Source: Alphaproteobacteria bacterium (GTDB lineage Bacteria; Pseudomonadota; Alphaproteobacteria; UBA8366). From it: 43,829 nt of DNA. Below, in pieces: positions 24,466-32,886 of the stretch. A program made the position numbers and the translations under genes. Position 1 is the stretch's first letter. The number at the start of each line of letters is the position of its first letter. The stretch is taken from assembly GCA_029861675.1 (NCBI GenBank), contig JAOTYV010000003.1, positions 1 through 43,829 of the forward strand. Reading direction: 5' to 3'. The notes beneath the pieces were generated by a model, which was given only the letters and a program-made list of their open reading frames with translations, ran no database searches and was not told the origin of the DNA.

Positions 24466-25725
24466 CTATTGTCCCGCGCCGGCACGCTTCAGCGTCACCA
24501 CGATGATCCGGTTGGTGCTGCTTTGATGGATCAGCAGGTTGCCGTCCCGCATCGGCCGCATGTGCCGGATGATGCCCGCATAAACGCCGCCGGACGGGAT
24601 TGGCCAGCTCTGAAAGCGCTCCGTTTCGGGATCGAACCGGACCAGGGTGTCGGGCCGCCGGCGCGATTCGTTGTACCAGATGATGCCGTCGATAATCGCA
24701 AGCGCGTAAGGGTGCGACTTCGGTCCGCTGGGCGACGGCCATTCCTTGATCTCGCCGGACTTCGGGTCGTACCGGCCGAGCCGGCCCTGCGACGAGTTCA
24801 CGTACCAGATCAAACCGTCCGGCGCGATGTCGAGGCGCCGCACCGTCGTCTCCGGTATGGGCAGTTTGATTTCCGTGAGCGCCATGGTCTCGGGATCGAC
24901 TTTGACCAGGCAGTTGCTGCCGTTGCAGGCAACCCACGGCGTCCCCTGGGCATCGATCTTGATGCCATAGGGCCTGGAGCCGGGTGTTTTCATTCGGACG
25001 AGTTTGATGTCGCCGGTGGAAGGGCTTAGCCGTCCCACCATGTTACTGTGCTGCAGGGTGAACCAAAGGACTCCCTTGCCGTCGAAGATTGCCGAGTGGG
25101 GGTCTTTCGCGGCGCTGTCCGGCATTTTGTATTCGGTGATCTTGCCCGTCGCCGGATCGAGCTTGCCGATCGTGGCGTTCTTGTTGCCCGTGTACCAGAC
25201 GTTGCCCGCCGTATCGAGGGTCACGGTGTGGGGCTTGGCGCTGTCCGGCAAGGGATATTCCTTCATCGCGCCGGTCTTGGGATCGATGCTGCCGATCAGG
25301 TTGCCCCATTGGCCGGCCCACCAGATGGTCCCGTCCGGCGCTTCGATGGGATCGCGCGAACGCTGGCCGAGCGTCGGTACAACCCACTCCTTGAAGGCGA
25401 TCCGCGCCTTGCCGGGTATAAGCCTGGGAGCCGTCTTTTTGTTCGGCGGAAAATGTGTCGCCAGGTAGCGTGTGATGCTGTCCCGGTCTTGCGGGTTTCC
25501 GGACAGATCGATCATGGCGCCGATCAGCTCATTCCAGCCGGCGCGGGTGTAGCCGGAACTGCGGGTGATCTGGTTCGTCTTGTGGCAGCTCGTGCACGTG
25601 CCCTCGACGAGCTGTGCCCCGGCGCCCTGCGGCAACATAGACAGCCGACTTTGAGATTGGGCCGTTGCAGGGGTGAGGATGCACAATAACGCGCCCGTTA
25701 ATGAAACAATCGAACGTTTGGGCAT
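24466..25725 (-). CDS. Cytochrome c - virginiamycin B lyase-like propeller fusion
   Basis: A 419-residue secreted protein in two parts. A signal peptide of about 22 residues is followed by a cytochrome c-like domain with the heme site CTSCH (residues 44-48) and possible axial Met71 in LIGAMIDL. From about residue 105 it is a Vgb/SMP-30-type seven-bladed propeller with repeating DPKTG, GNVWYTG, DGLIWYVN-like blade motifs. Vgb itself linearises streptogramin B antibiotics, but most relatives of this kind are unassigned; the heme domain suggests a periplasmic redox role rather than resistance. It stands alone on the minus strand. Confidence 0.87.
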   Translation of the reverse strand: MPKRSIVSLTGALLCILTPATAQSQSRLSMLPQGAGAQLVEGTCTSCHKTNQITRSSGYTRAGWNELIGAMIDLSGNPQDRDSITRYLATHFPPNKKTAPRLIPGKARIAFKEWVVPTLGQRSRDPIEAPDGTIWWAGQWGNLIGSIDPKTGAMKEYPLPDSAKPHTVTLDTAGNVWYTGNKNATIGKLDPATGKITEYKMPDSAAKDPHSAIFDGKGVLWFTLQHSNMVGRLSPSTGDIKLVRMKTPGSRPYGIKIDAQGTPWVACNGSNCLVKVDPETMALTEIKLPIPETTVRRLDIAPDGLIWYVNSSQGRLGRYDPKSGEIKEWPSPSGPKSHPYALAIIDGIIWYNESRRRPDTLVRFDPETERFQSWPIPSGGVYAGIIRHMRPMRDGNLLIHQSSTNRIIVVTLKRAGAGQ

Positions 25726-25850
25726 ATGCCGTCTCCCACCGATTCAGCAGCGAGTTCACAGCGAATATCGTCTGGGTTATGGCCTGCGGAAGTCAAGTGA
25801 ATTGACTGAAGTTCCTTCAAACACGACCGTGCAACCGGCCTCCCTTCCGC

Positions 25851-26786
25851 CTACTCCGGCGTCGGCCGGCCTTGCACCCTGGGGATCACCTGTTCGGTCA
25901 GCAGCCGGGTCTGTTCGATGATGTCGTCGTCATCGGCGCCGATCGGCCGCAGGATGAATTTGGAAATTCCCGCGTCGATATAGTCCTCGATCTGTTGGAC
26001 GATATCGTCGGCGTCGCCGATGGCGAGATGGTTGCGCGGGTCCTTGCCTGGCGCGCGCGCGGCGTAGGCTTCCGCCTGGCGGATTGATACCGGATCGTCC
26101 CACGATCCGAAGCGGCAGTGGAATCCGGCGCCGAAATGGTCGTGGTCGATCTTGCGGCCCTGGTCGGCCGCCGATTGCCGGATCGCCGCCACCACCGGCT
26201 TGACCTCGGCCGGCGTCTCGTTGCCGGCAAGCCAGCCGGTGCCGAGCTTGCCGGTGCGCCTGATCGCCGCCTTGCTGGATCCGCCGATCCAAAGCGGCAG
26301 CGGTTGCTGGATGGGGCGCGGCGAAATGCGCGCATCGGTGACGTGATAGTGCTTGCCGTGAAAGGTCACGCGCTCCTCGGCCCACAGGCGCGAGATAATC
26401 TCCATGCCTTCCTCGGCCTTGGCGCCCGCGCCCTTGAATTGCTGACCCGTCACTTCCCAATAGGGATTGTTGCGGCTGCCGACGCCGAATGCCGGCAGCA
26501 ATCGCCCGTTGCTCAGCACGTCGATGGTCGCGCATTCCTTGGCGAGCACAACCGGATCCCGTTGTGCGACGGAGGCGACGTTCATGCCGAATTTGAGCCG
26601 CCGCGTACGGCCGGCGAGCGCCGCCATCACGCTCATGCAATCGAGGAAGGGCTGTGAGGAAATGACCCGGTCGGTCTGCCACAGCGAATCGATGCCGCCA
26701 TCCTCACACAGATCGACCCACCGCCAGAAAGCCTCCGGGCCGGAAAACGGAAAATTCGCCAAGCCAAGTCCGACACCAACGCTCAC
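25851..26786 (-). CDS. Luciferase-like (LLM class) flavin-dependent oxidoreductase
   Basis: A 311-residue TIM-barrel enzyme of the bacterial luciferase/F420 superfamily. Typical features are the start GLGLANFPFSGPEAFWRWVDLCEDGG, RTRRLKFGMNVASVAQRDPVVLAKECATIDVLSNGR near residues 65-100, FGVGSRNNPYWEVTGQQFKG, and PLPLWIGGSSKAAIRRTGKLGTGWLAG near 185. The cofactor could be FMNH2 or F420. A GTG start at 26786 is chosen because GAGGAGG lies about six bases before it and the family N-terminus begins there, although the frame is open to 26993. Divergent from the SDR cluster, so probably coregulated with it. Confidence 0.9.
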   Translation of the reverse strand: MSVGVGLGLANFPFSGPEAFWRWVDLCEDGGIDSLWQTDRVISSQPFLDCMSVMAALAGRTRRLKFGMNVASVAQRDPVVLAKECATIDVLSNGRLLPAFGVGSRNNPYWEVTGQQFKGAGAKAEEGMEIISRLWAEERVTFHGKHYHVTDARISPRPIQQPLPLWIGGSSKAAIRRTGKLGTGWLAGNETPAEVKPVVAAIRQSAADQGRKIDHDHFGAGFHCRFGSWDDPVSIRQAEAYAARAPGKDPRNHLAIGDADDIVQQIEDYIDAGISKFILRPIGADDDDIIEQTRLLTEQVIPRVQGRPTPE

Positions 26787-26985
26787 GGCAACCTCCTCGT
26801 GACTGCACGGCTTCCTTTGTGCCCCGGTTGCCGGGCGGGGATCAATAGCGATTCGTCGTGCCGTGTTGGGCCGAATATGACATCGGCGGCACAGCGGTGC
26901 TAAGCTTTTTGCCAAGGATAGTCGCGACGCACGGTCCAAAATTGCGCTTCTCGACGAAAAAATATTTCCAGGAGGATGTATCATC

Positions 26986-27750
26986 ATGCCCAAGACCCCG
27001 GATTATTTCAAAGGCAAGACGATCGTGATCACCGGCGCGGCAAGCGGCATCGGCCGTGCGGCAGCCAAGGTATTCGGCCGCGAAGGCGCAAACGTGCTAT
27101 GCGCCGATATCAATGAGCAGGGCGCCCATCAGACCGTGCGCGAGGTCGACGAGGCCGGCGGCAAGGGCGAGGCGGTGTTCGTCGATGTGACCGAGCGCGA
27201 CAGTGTCCGCGGCATGATCCAATCGGCCGTCGACACATTCGGCCGGGTAAATTTCCTCTTCAACTCGGCCGGATCGGCGATCAAGCGGGCCAAGTTCCTC
27301 GATATCGACGACGATCTTTGGGACAAGGTTTACGACCTCAACGTCAAGGGCACGTTCTACGGCATGCAGGAGGTCATTCCGCACATGCTCGAAAAGGGCG
27401 ACGGCGTGATCGTGAATGTCGCAAGCATCGCCGCCCGATCCGGGGGGCCGGGCAAGTCGCCGCATTACGCCTCGGCCAAGGGGGCGGTGAACACGCTTAC
27501 CCTCGGCGCGGCGCGGGAATTCGCCGACCAGGGGATTCGCATTTTGTCGGTCTCGCCGTCGGTGGTGGATACGGCGTTTCAGGACATCAACGAGCCGGGC
27601 ATGCTGGAGGCGTCGGTATCGGCGATACCGATGGGCCGGGCGGGAGAGGCCGGCGAAATCGCCGAACTGGTGCTGTTCATGTGTTCGGACGCCTGTGAAT
27701 TCATGATCGCCGACACCGTCGTGGTAACCGGCGGCAGCGGCTGGCGTTGA
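26986..27750 (+). CDS. Short-chain dehydrogenase/reductase, copy 1
   Basis: A 254-residue classical SDR using NAD(P). ITGAASGIG (residues 15-23) is the cofactor glycine motif, Asp41 after the second strand favours NAD, NSAGS near 93 replaces the usual NNAG, and the catalytic set is Asn119, Ser147, Tyr161 and Lys165 (YASAK). It is followed 16 bp later by a same-length homologue with about 64% identical residues by hand count, a tandem duplication. GGAGGATGTATC precedes the ATG. Substrate unknown. Confidence 0.94.
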   Translation: MPKTPDYFKGKTIVITGAASGIGRAAAKVFGREGANVLCADINEQGAHQTVREVDEAGGKGEAVFVDVTERDSVRGMIQSAVDTFGRVNFLFNSAGSAIKRAKFLDIDDDLWDKVYDLNVKGTFYGMQEVIPHMLEKGDGVIVNVASIAARSGGPGKSPHYASAKGAVNTLTLGAAREFADQGIRILSVSPSVVDTAFQDINEPGMLEASVSAIPMGRAGEAGEIAELVLFMCSDACEFMIADTVVVTGGSGWR

Positions 27751-27766
27751 TCGGGAGGGCGGGGAT

Positions 27767-28531
27767 ATGACGAAGAGCCCGGACTATTTCAAGGGCAAGA
27801 CGATCCTGATCACCGGTGCGGCGAGCGGCATCGGCGAGGCGACGGCGTTGATCTTCGCCCGCGAAGGGGCGAATGTCGTCTGCGCCGACATCAATGGCGA
27901 CGGGGCGCAACGCGTCGCCGATAAGGTGGAGACGGCCGGAGCGGGCGCCGAGGCGGTCGTGGCCGACGTCACCGACCGGGACAGCGTGCGCGGCATGATC
28001 GACAAAGGGATCACGCGTTTCGGCCGGATCGATTGCCAATTTAATTCCGCCGGCTCGGCGCTGAAGCGGGCGCCGTTCCTCGAGATCGACGAGGAGCTTT
28101 GGGACCGGACCTACGATCTCAACGTCAAAGGGGTATTCTTCTGCATGCAGGAGGTGCTGCCCCATATGCTGGACAATGGCGGGGGCGTGATCGTCAACAT
28201 GGCCAGCACCGCGCATTTCCGGGGTGGGGCGGGGCATTCCGTGCACTACGCCTCGTCCAAGGGATCGGTGGTCACCATGACGCTGGGCGTCGCGCGGGAA
28301 TTCGCCGACCGGGGCATTCGCTGCCTGTCGGTATCGCCGACCGTGGTAGACACGCCGTTTCATGAAATCTCACCACCCGAACTGACCAAATCGCAGGCGG
28401 CGGGCGTTCCGATGAACCGGGTCGGCCGGGCCGACGAGGTCGGCGAGCTGGTGCTGTTCATGTGCTCGGACGCCTGCCGGTTCATGACCGCCGACACGGT
28501 CTATATGACGGGCGGCAGCGGCTATCGCTAA
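27767..28531 (+). CDS. Short-chain dehydrogenase/reductase, copy 2
   Basis: A 254-residue SDR, tandem homologue of the previous gene, without indels by eye. ITGAASGIG, Asp41, Ser147, Tyr161 (YASSK) and Lys165 are all kept. Both begin KxPDYFKGKT and end GGSGxR. Differences concentrate in residues 148-157 and 195-220, the regions that shape the substrate pocket and its lid in SDRs, which suggests the two act on different substrates or stereoisomers. GGGAGG precedes the ATG. Confidence 0.94.
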   Translation: MTKSPDYFKGKTILITGAASGIGEATALIFAREGANVVCADINGDGAQRVADKVETAGAGAEAVVADVTDRDSVRGMIDKGITRFGRIDCQFNSAGSALKRAPFLEIDEELWDRTYDLNVKGVFFCMQEVLPHMLDNGGGVIVNMASTAHFRGGAGHSVHYASSKGSVVTMTLGVAREFADRGIRCLSVSPTVVDTPFHEISPPELTKSQAAGVPMNRVGRADEVGELVLFMCSDACRFMTADTVYMTGGSGYR

Positions 28532-28578
28532 TACGATCGCTTGGATAACATTTGGTTTGCACAATCGAGGAGGAAACG

Positions 28579-29079
28579 ATGGCTGAAACGACGACGAAAG
28601 ATGCCGTTTTCGACGATAATACACCGAAACACGAAGAAACCCCCGACCAGCCGCCGGCCAGGCGCGAGCCCAAGTTTCAATTCTTTCGCTACGAACGCCC
28701 GGAGGTGACCGCGCCCAAAGGTATTATGAAACTGGCGCAGACCGATCTGGTGAAAGGGGCGGTGCAGGTCGTGCGACAGGGTGGCGAGAACAATCTGCAT
28801 TCCCATGCCGGCGCCGACACATTCTGGATGGTGCTCAAGGGCCGCGCCCGATACTACAGCGGCGCCGACGAAGTAATGGGTGAGTTCGGCCCGTATGAAG
28901 GGATGGTGACGCCGCGCGGTATGGCCTACTGGTTCGAGAGCGCGGACCCGAACGAGGACCTCGAGCTGTTGCAAGTGGCTGCCTATGAGAAAGGCGTGAA
29001 GGACATCCGCACCAACCACTTGCCGCGCTCTAATACCAACCGGTCCAAGAGCCAGCGGTTCAACGGCCAGATCAAATAG
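28579..29079 (+). CDS. Cupin-domain protein
   Basis: A 166-residue protein with a charged, probably flexible first 30 residues and one cupin barrel. Motif 1 is GGENNLHSHAGADTFWMVLKG (about residues 68-88): His74 and His76 are present, but the usual Glu is Thr81 with Asp80 beside it. Motif 2 is near TPRGMAYWF, where the usual His is Tyr. Metal binding is therefore altered or lost. AGGAGGAAACG gives a strong ribosome site for the ATG at 28579. It sits in the SDR-SDR-cupin-LLM run and is likely cotranscribed. A sensor, isomerase or dioxygenase role cannot be told apart. Confidence 0.85.
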   Translation: MAETTTKDAVFDDNTPKHEETPDQPPARREPKFQFFRYERPEVTAPKGIMKLAQTDLVKGAVQVVRQGGENNLHSHAGADTFWMVLKGRARYYSGADEVMGEFGPYEGMVTPRGMAYWFESADPNEDLELLQVAAYEKGVKDIRTNHLPRSNTNRSKSQRFNGQIK

Positions 29080-29114
29080 CCGCGGTCCAACGCGGCGAGC
29101 GGAGGAAGAGCAGA

Positions 29115-30068
29115 ATGCAGTTCGGATTCACGATCCCGACGCGGGGGCCGCTCTCCACGCGCCAGGGGATTTCCGAAATCGTTCGGAAGGGCGAGGCGCT
29201 CGGCTTTACCCATGGCACGGTAAGCGACCACATCGTCGTCCCGCGTGACGTTTCCTCGCGATATCCGTATTCGGATTCCGGTGAATGGCCGGGCGGCCGT
29301 GTCGGCGAACATTTGGAACAATTGTCGCTGCTGTCCTTTCTCGCGGGCGTGACGGAAACGTTGCGCATCGTGACCGCGATCATGGTCGTGCCCTACCGCA
29401 ATCCGATCCTGACCGCCAAGGCCCTGGCGACCGCCGATGTCCTGTCGGAGGGCCGGATCACGGTCGGCTGCGGCGCCGGCTGGATGGAGGAGGAGTTCGA
29501 CGCGCTGGACACGCCGCCCTTCGCGGAACGCGGGCGCGTGACGGATGAATATCTGCGTATTTTCAAGACCATCTGGACCGAGGATTCGCCTGAATTCGCG
29601 GGCGATTACACACGGTTTTCAAATGTTTCCGTTCTGCCGCACCCGGTACAGAAACCGCATCCGCCGCTATGGATCGGCGGGGAGAGCGCGCCGGCATTGC
29701 GCCGAACCGCACGGCTGGGCGACGGCTGGTTCCCGATCGGGAACAATCCGCGGTTTCCGCTCAATACCGTGGCGTTGTACAGCGCGGCGCTCGACCGCCT
29801 GCGCGGCCTCATCGAGGCGGAGGGACGCGACCCGGCGACGGTCGCGCTGGGGTACAGCGCAAACTGGGTCTATGGCCGCGACGCGCTGACGCTGCCCGAT
29901 GGCGCGCGGCACGCCTTCACCGGCAGCGCGGATCAGTTGCTGGAGGACATCGATGCCTTCGGCGCGTTGGGTCTCCAGCATCTGATCGTCAATTTCCAGA
30001 GCCGCGACCTGAACGCCACGATCGAGCGCATGGAAGGCTTCGCCGAGGACGTGATGGGGAAAAGCTGA
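29115..30068 (+). CDS. LLM class flavin/F420-dependent oxidoreductase (TIGR03619-like)
   Basis: A 317-residue luciferase-like oxidoreductase, different in subfamily from the one at 25851. Family stretches are FTIPTRGPLSTRQGISEIVRKGEALGF, SDHIVVP near 38, LRIVTAIMVVPYRNPILTAKALATADVLSEGR near 82-113, GCGAGWMEEEFDAL near 117, and PPLWIGGESAPALRRTARLGDGWFP near 183-208. GAGCGGAGGAAGAGC precedes the ATG. Last plus-strand gene of the run starting at 26986; it converges with the ThDP genes. Confidence 0.9.
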   Translation: MQFGFTIPTRGPLSTRQGISEIVRKGEALGFTHGTVSDHIVVPRDVSSRYPYSDSGEWPGGRVGEHLEQLSLLSFLAGVTETLRIVTAIMVVPYRNPILTAKALATADVLSEGRITVGCGAGWMEEEFDALDTPPFAERGRVTDEYLRIFKTIWTEDSPEFAGDYTRFSNVSVLPHPVQKPHPPLWIGGESAPALRRTARLGDGWFPIGNNPRFPLNTVALYSAALDRLRGLIEAEGRDPATVALGYSANWVYGRDALTLPDGARHAFTGSADQLLEDIDAFGALGLQHLIVNFQSRDLNATIERMEGFAEDVMGKS

Positions 30069-30082
30069 CGGTTCACGGATGG

Positions 30083-30670
30083 TTATGCGGTCGGTCCAAG
30101 CTCCCGGCGCAAATCTTCCATCACCTCGGTGCGGTTGCGCGTCTGCCAGGGCCGGCGATTGCCGATCGGCTCGTTCTGGACCTCCGGGAAGACCTTGATG
30201 GCGGTAAAGACCGGTCCCGGCTCGGCCAGGATGCCGGGCAGGTCGCGGGTTAATTCGTCAAGCTCGGTATAGGCGGCGGCGCGCGGGTAACCGCATCCAA
30301 GCGCAATCGCGTCATAAGCGACATTTTTTGCGTTCGGCACCGGCTGTCCGCCGGTCGTGGCATAACATTCGTTGTCCAACAGAAAATGATAGAAGTTCGC
30401 CGGTTTCTGCTCGGCGATGGTCACCAGCATTCCGAGGCTCATCAGGATATCGCCTTCGGAGTCGAACAAAACCACCTTTTTGTTGGGCTGGGCCAGGGCG
30501 AGGCCGAAGGCAAATCCGGCATGGCCGCCCATCGCGGGGTCGCCCATTGGCGCGTCGAGCATCTCGTTGTCGCTGATCGGGACCCAGTGGCGGCCGCCGC
30601 GGCCCGGCACGACGATCGCTTCTTCGCGGAGTGGTTTGAAGGCTTCCAAAACGTCGGCAATTTTCATCAT
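30083..30670 (-). CDS. ThDP-dependent decarboxylase-like, cofactor-binding subunit
   Basis: A 195-residue stand-alone pyrophosphate-binding domain of a thiamine-diphosphate enzyme. GDILMSLGMLVTIAEQKP...DN fits the GD-x(25)-N ThDP/Mg motif, with GDI for the usual GDG (Asp74, Asn100). MGGHAGFAFGLALAQP near 47 is the strand and helix before it. The organisation resembles the beta subunit of sulfopyruvate or phosphonopyruvate decarboxylase (ComE-like), where the pyrimidine-binding half is a separate gene, here the next one upstream. The substrate is unknown. GGAG lies seven bases before the first of two ATGs. Confidence 0.84.
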   Translation of the reverse strand: MMKIADVLEAFKPLREEAIVVPGRGGRHWVPISDNEMLDAPMGDPAMGGHAGFAFGLALAQPNKKVVLFDSEGDILMSLGMLVTIAEQKPANFYHFLLDNECYATTGGQPVPNAKNVAYDAIALGCGYPRAAAYTELDELTRDLPGILAEPGPVFTAIKVFPEVQNEPIGNRRPWQTRNRTEVMEDLRRELGPTA

Positions 30671-30686
30671 GTTGGTTCTCCCCGCC

Positions 30687-31202
30687 TTACCGGTTGAAGC
30701 CGTGATATTCGTCGGCGATCAGCACGACGACCGGACGTTTTGTGCGTTGTGCTTCTTCGAATGCGATGGATATGCGCTCCGCATCGCCGTCATTTTCGAC
30801 CAGATAGTAGTTGAGGCCGAAGGCATAGAGGAAACGCTCGGTGTAGTCGGCGGCGGTGTCCTTGTTGACGCCGTGCCGGGTATAGCCGCGGTATCCCACC
30901 ATCAGCACGACGGGGACTTCGAGGCTGAGCAGCCATCCGCGAATGGAATCGCCCGACTCCATCATTCCCGTGTTTTGAATCAAGATAACCGGCGTGCGGC
31001 CGCCCGCCGACAATCCGGCGGCGATCGAACACGCATGCCCTTCGCGGCTAACACCGACGAGGCGGAGAGATGGTTCCGATTCCATCAAAAGAAAGAGCCA
31101 GTTGGTTTCGCTATCGGGCAGCCAGACAACGTCAGTGACGCCGTTTTGCTTCATTTCCTTGAGCACCGTTTCCGGACTCAGCACATTCGGCGTGTCGCTC
31201 AT
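30687..31202 (-). CDS. ThDP-dependent decarboxylase-like, pyrimidine-binding subunit
   Basis: A 171-residue N-terminal (PYR) domain of a ThDP enzyme as its own gene, ComD-like. Glu54 in VSREGHACSIAAGL is the Glu that activates the cofactor. NTGMMESGDSIRGWLL and VVLMVGYRGYTRHGVNKD (near residues 77-115) follow the pattern of sulfopyruvate decarboxylase alpha subunits. The order is PYR gene then PP gene, 16 bp apart, so the two probably form one enzyme. GAGGAAA precedes the ATG. Divergent from the FAH-family gene across about 190 bp. Confidence 0.84.
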   Translation of the reverse strand: MSDTPNVLSPETVLKEMKQNGVTDVVWLPDSETNWLFLLMESEPSLRLVGVSREGHACSIAAGLSAGGRTPVILIQNTGMMESGDSIRGWLLSLEVPVVLMVGYRGYTRHGVNKDTAADYTERFLYAFGLNYYLVENDGDAERISIAFEEAQRTKRPVVVLIADEYHGFNR

Positions 31203-31395
31203 GGCAGGTTTCCTCGTGGCGGGTAATCGGCTGGATTTGGGCGGTCTTGCGGCGTAACAGTCCGGCCGCGAATGGGCGGGTGTTCCGTCCCTCCAGTTTC
31301 ATTGCTACGCCGATTGAGTCAAGTCGCGGCCGGCTAATAATTCAATCCCTTGCACAGGCCGATAAATCGAGTTCCAATCCATCGGGGAGGAAACC

Positions 31396-32334
31396 ATGAA
31401 GCTGCTATATTTCGATGATTTCAAACTCGGCGTGCTCTCGGGAGATGCCGTAGTGGACGTGTCGTCCCACGTTGCGGACATACCGCATATCGGACCGCAC
31501 GATCTGATGACCGGACTGATCGAGCGGTTCGACGACTATCGCGGTGCGTTGCAGGATGCGGCGGATGGCGGCGGGGGCGTTCCCGTCGCCGGCGTGAAGA
31601 TACGTCCGCCCCTGCCCAAACCAGGCAAGATTGACTGCATGGCGGTCAATTATATGGAGGACGGCACCCGGGCCGAGCCCGCGCCGATCAACGCCTTCCA
31701 CAAAGCTCCCAACGCCGTGATCGGCGATGGTGATACCATGGTGCTGCCGGACGCGCCGGCGACGATCTTCGAAGGCGAGGCCGAGTTGGCCGTTGTCGTC
31801 GGCAAGCGCGCGAGCGGCGTCAAGGCCGCGGACGCGATGGATCATGTCTTCGGGTACGTCAATTTCATCGATGGTTCGGCGCGCGGGCTCCCGCCCGCCG
31901 GGAATACCTTCTTCCAGATGAAATCGCGCGACACCTTCGCTCCGATGGGCCCCTATCTGGTGACCGCCGACGAAATCGCCGATCCGCATCGGTTGCATGT
32001 CCGGTTATGGAACAACGGCACGTTAATGCAGGATTTCAACACCAGCGACATGGCGCATCAGATCCCGCGCTGCATTGAGTGGGCGAGTGCTATCCATGCG
32101 CTGGAGCCTGGCGATGTCTTGGCGACGGGCACCAATCACCGCGGCCTGAACGCCTTTCAGGATGGCGACCGGATCGAGCTGGAGGTCGAAGGGCTCGGCC
32201 GCTTGCATTTTGATGTGCGCGACGACCTCAAGCGAACCTGGTCGCGGGATACACGGCTGGAACATCACGAAAAAGGGTTGGAAGGTCCCGCAACGCCGCA
32301 ACTGACCGGCAAGTACGCTCCCGGTCGGGGATAA
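31396..32334 (+). CDS. Fumarylacetoacetate hydrolase family protein
   Basis: A 312-residue FAH-fold enzyme; family members hydrolyse C-C bonds in beta-diketone acids or decarboxylate them. The metal-binding EGEAEL (Glu128, Glu130) is followed by NFIDGSARGLPPAGN (Asp159) and FQMKSRDTFAPMGPYLVT, the family core. In the N-terminal lid, NYMEDG stands where many members have NYxxH, so a common catalytic His is Asp here. NTSDMAHQIPRCIEWAS and LATGTNHRGL are late family stretches. GGGGAGGAAACC gives a strong ribosome site. Context suggests the last step of a ring- or acid-degrading pathway. Confidence 0.91.
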   Translation: MKLLYFDDFKLGVLSGDAVVDVSSHVADIPHIGPHDLMTGLIERFDDYRGALQDAADGGGGVPVAGVKIRPPLPKPGKIDCMAVNYMEDGTRAEPAPINAFHKAPNAVIGDGDTMVLPDAPATIFEGEAELAVVVGKRASGVKAADAMDHVFGYVNFIDGSARGLPPAGNTFFQMKSRDTFAPMGPYLVTADEIADPHRLHVRLWNNGTLMQDFNTSDMAHQIPRCIEWASAIHALEPGDVLATGTNHRGLNAFQDGDRIELEVEGLGRLHFDVRDDLKRTWSRDTRLEHHEKGLEGPATPQLTGKYAPGRG

Positions 32335-32343
32335 CCTGTCCTT

Positions 32344-32724
32344 TTAGTGGAGCCAGCGGCGGCTTCGGAGATGGGTGACAATCCGTTGCTGGATACTTAG
32401 CGCTTGCGCAGGGGCAACGCCGCCGTTGCGGCCGTTGTAGTCCGCCATATAGACCGGGCCGCCGCGCGGTTTCTGTTGGGCCGGCAGCAGGGTCTTGGCG
32501 CGCCGAGTCGCGATCCAGCACGCGAAAGAGAGCATACTGAAGGCGGCAACGGGAATGATCACCAAAGCGGCGCCGGAGGTTATGCCGATGGCGAGGTTGA
32601 ACATCGTCAGTACCAACAGGAACGGCACCACCTGCATCACGAAGGCGATGATCAATACCGTCAGCCAAAGGCCGATCTGAAGCGCCCGGGAAACGCCGAT
32701 GCCAACTGCCGCGGAAGATTGCAT
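32344..32724 (-). CDS. Small membrane protein of unknown function
   Basis: A 126-residue protein with two membrane segments, about residues 15-40 (LQIGLWLTVLIIAFVMQVVPFL and on) and 45-70. The C-terminal half is basic and soluble (RRAKTLLPAQQKPRGG...), ending SRRWLH. The start at 32724 is chosen because GGAG lies six bases upstream; the longer frame to 32895 has no ribosome site. I do not recognise the family. It converges with the FAH gene at nine bases and is divergent from the ABC exporter. Confidence 0.65.
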   Translation of the reverse strand: MQSSAAVGIGVSRALQIGLWLTVLIIAFVMQVVPFLLVLTMFNLAIGITSGAALVIIPVAAFSMLSFACWIATRRAKTLLPAQQKPRGGPVYMADYNGRNGGVAPAQALSIQQRIVTHLRSRRWLH

Positions 32725-32886
32725 TCGAAACTCCATCTGGCGAGAGCCGCAATTATAGGGAAAAACCAATTTCACCGATAGCCCGCCAGCAATGCGGTGG
32801 CTGGGTACGCCTGTGGCGTAAGGCCGATGGTGTCCTGATCGTCCCGTTGCTATAGGGTACGCCCGGCCAATCATGGAGGCACCTAG

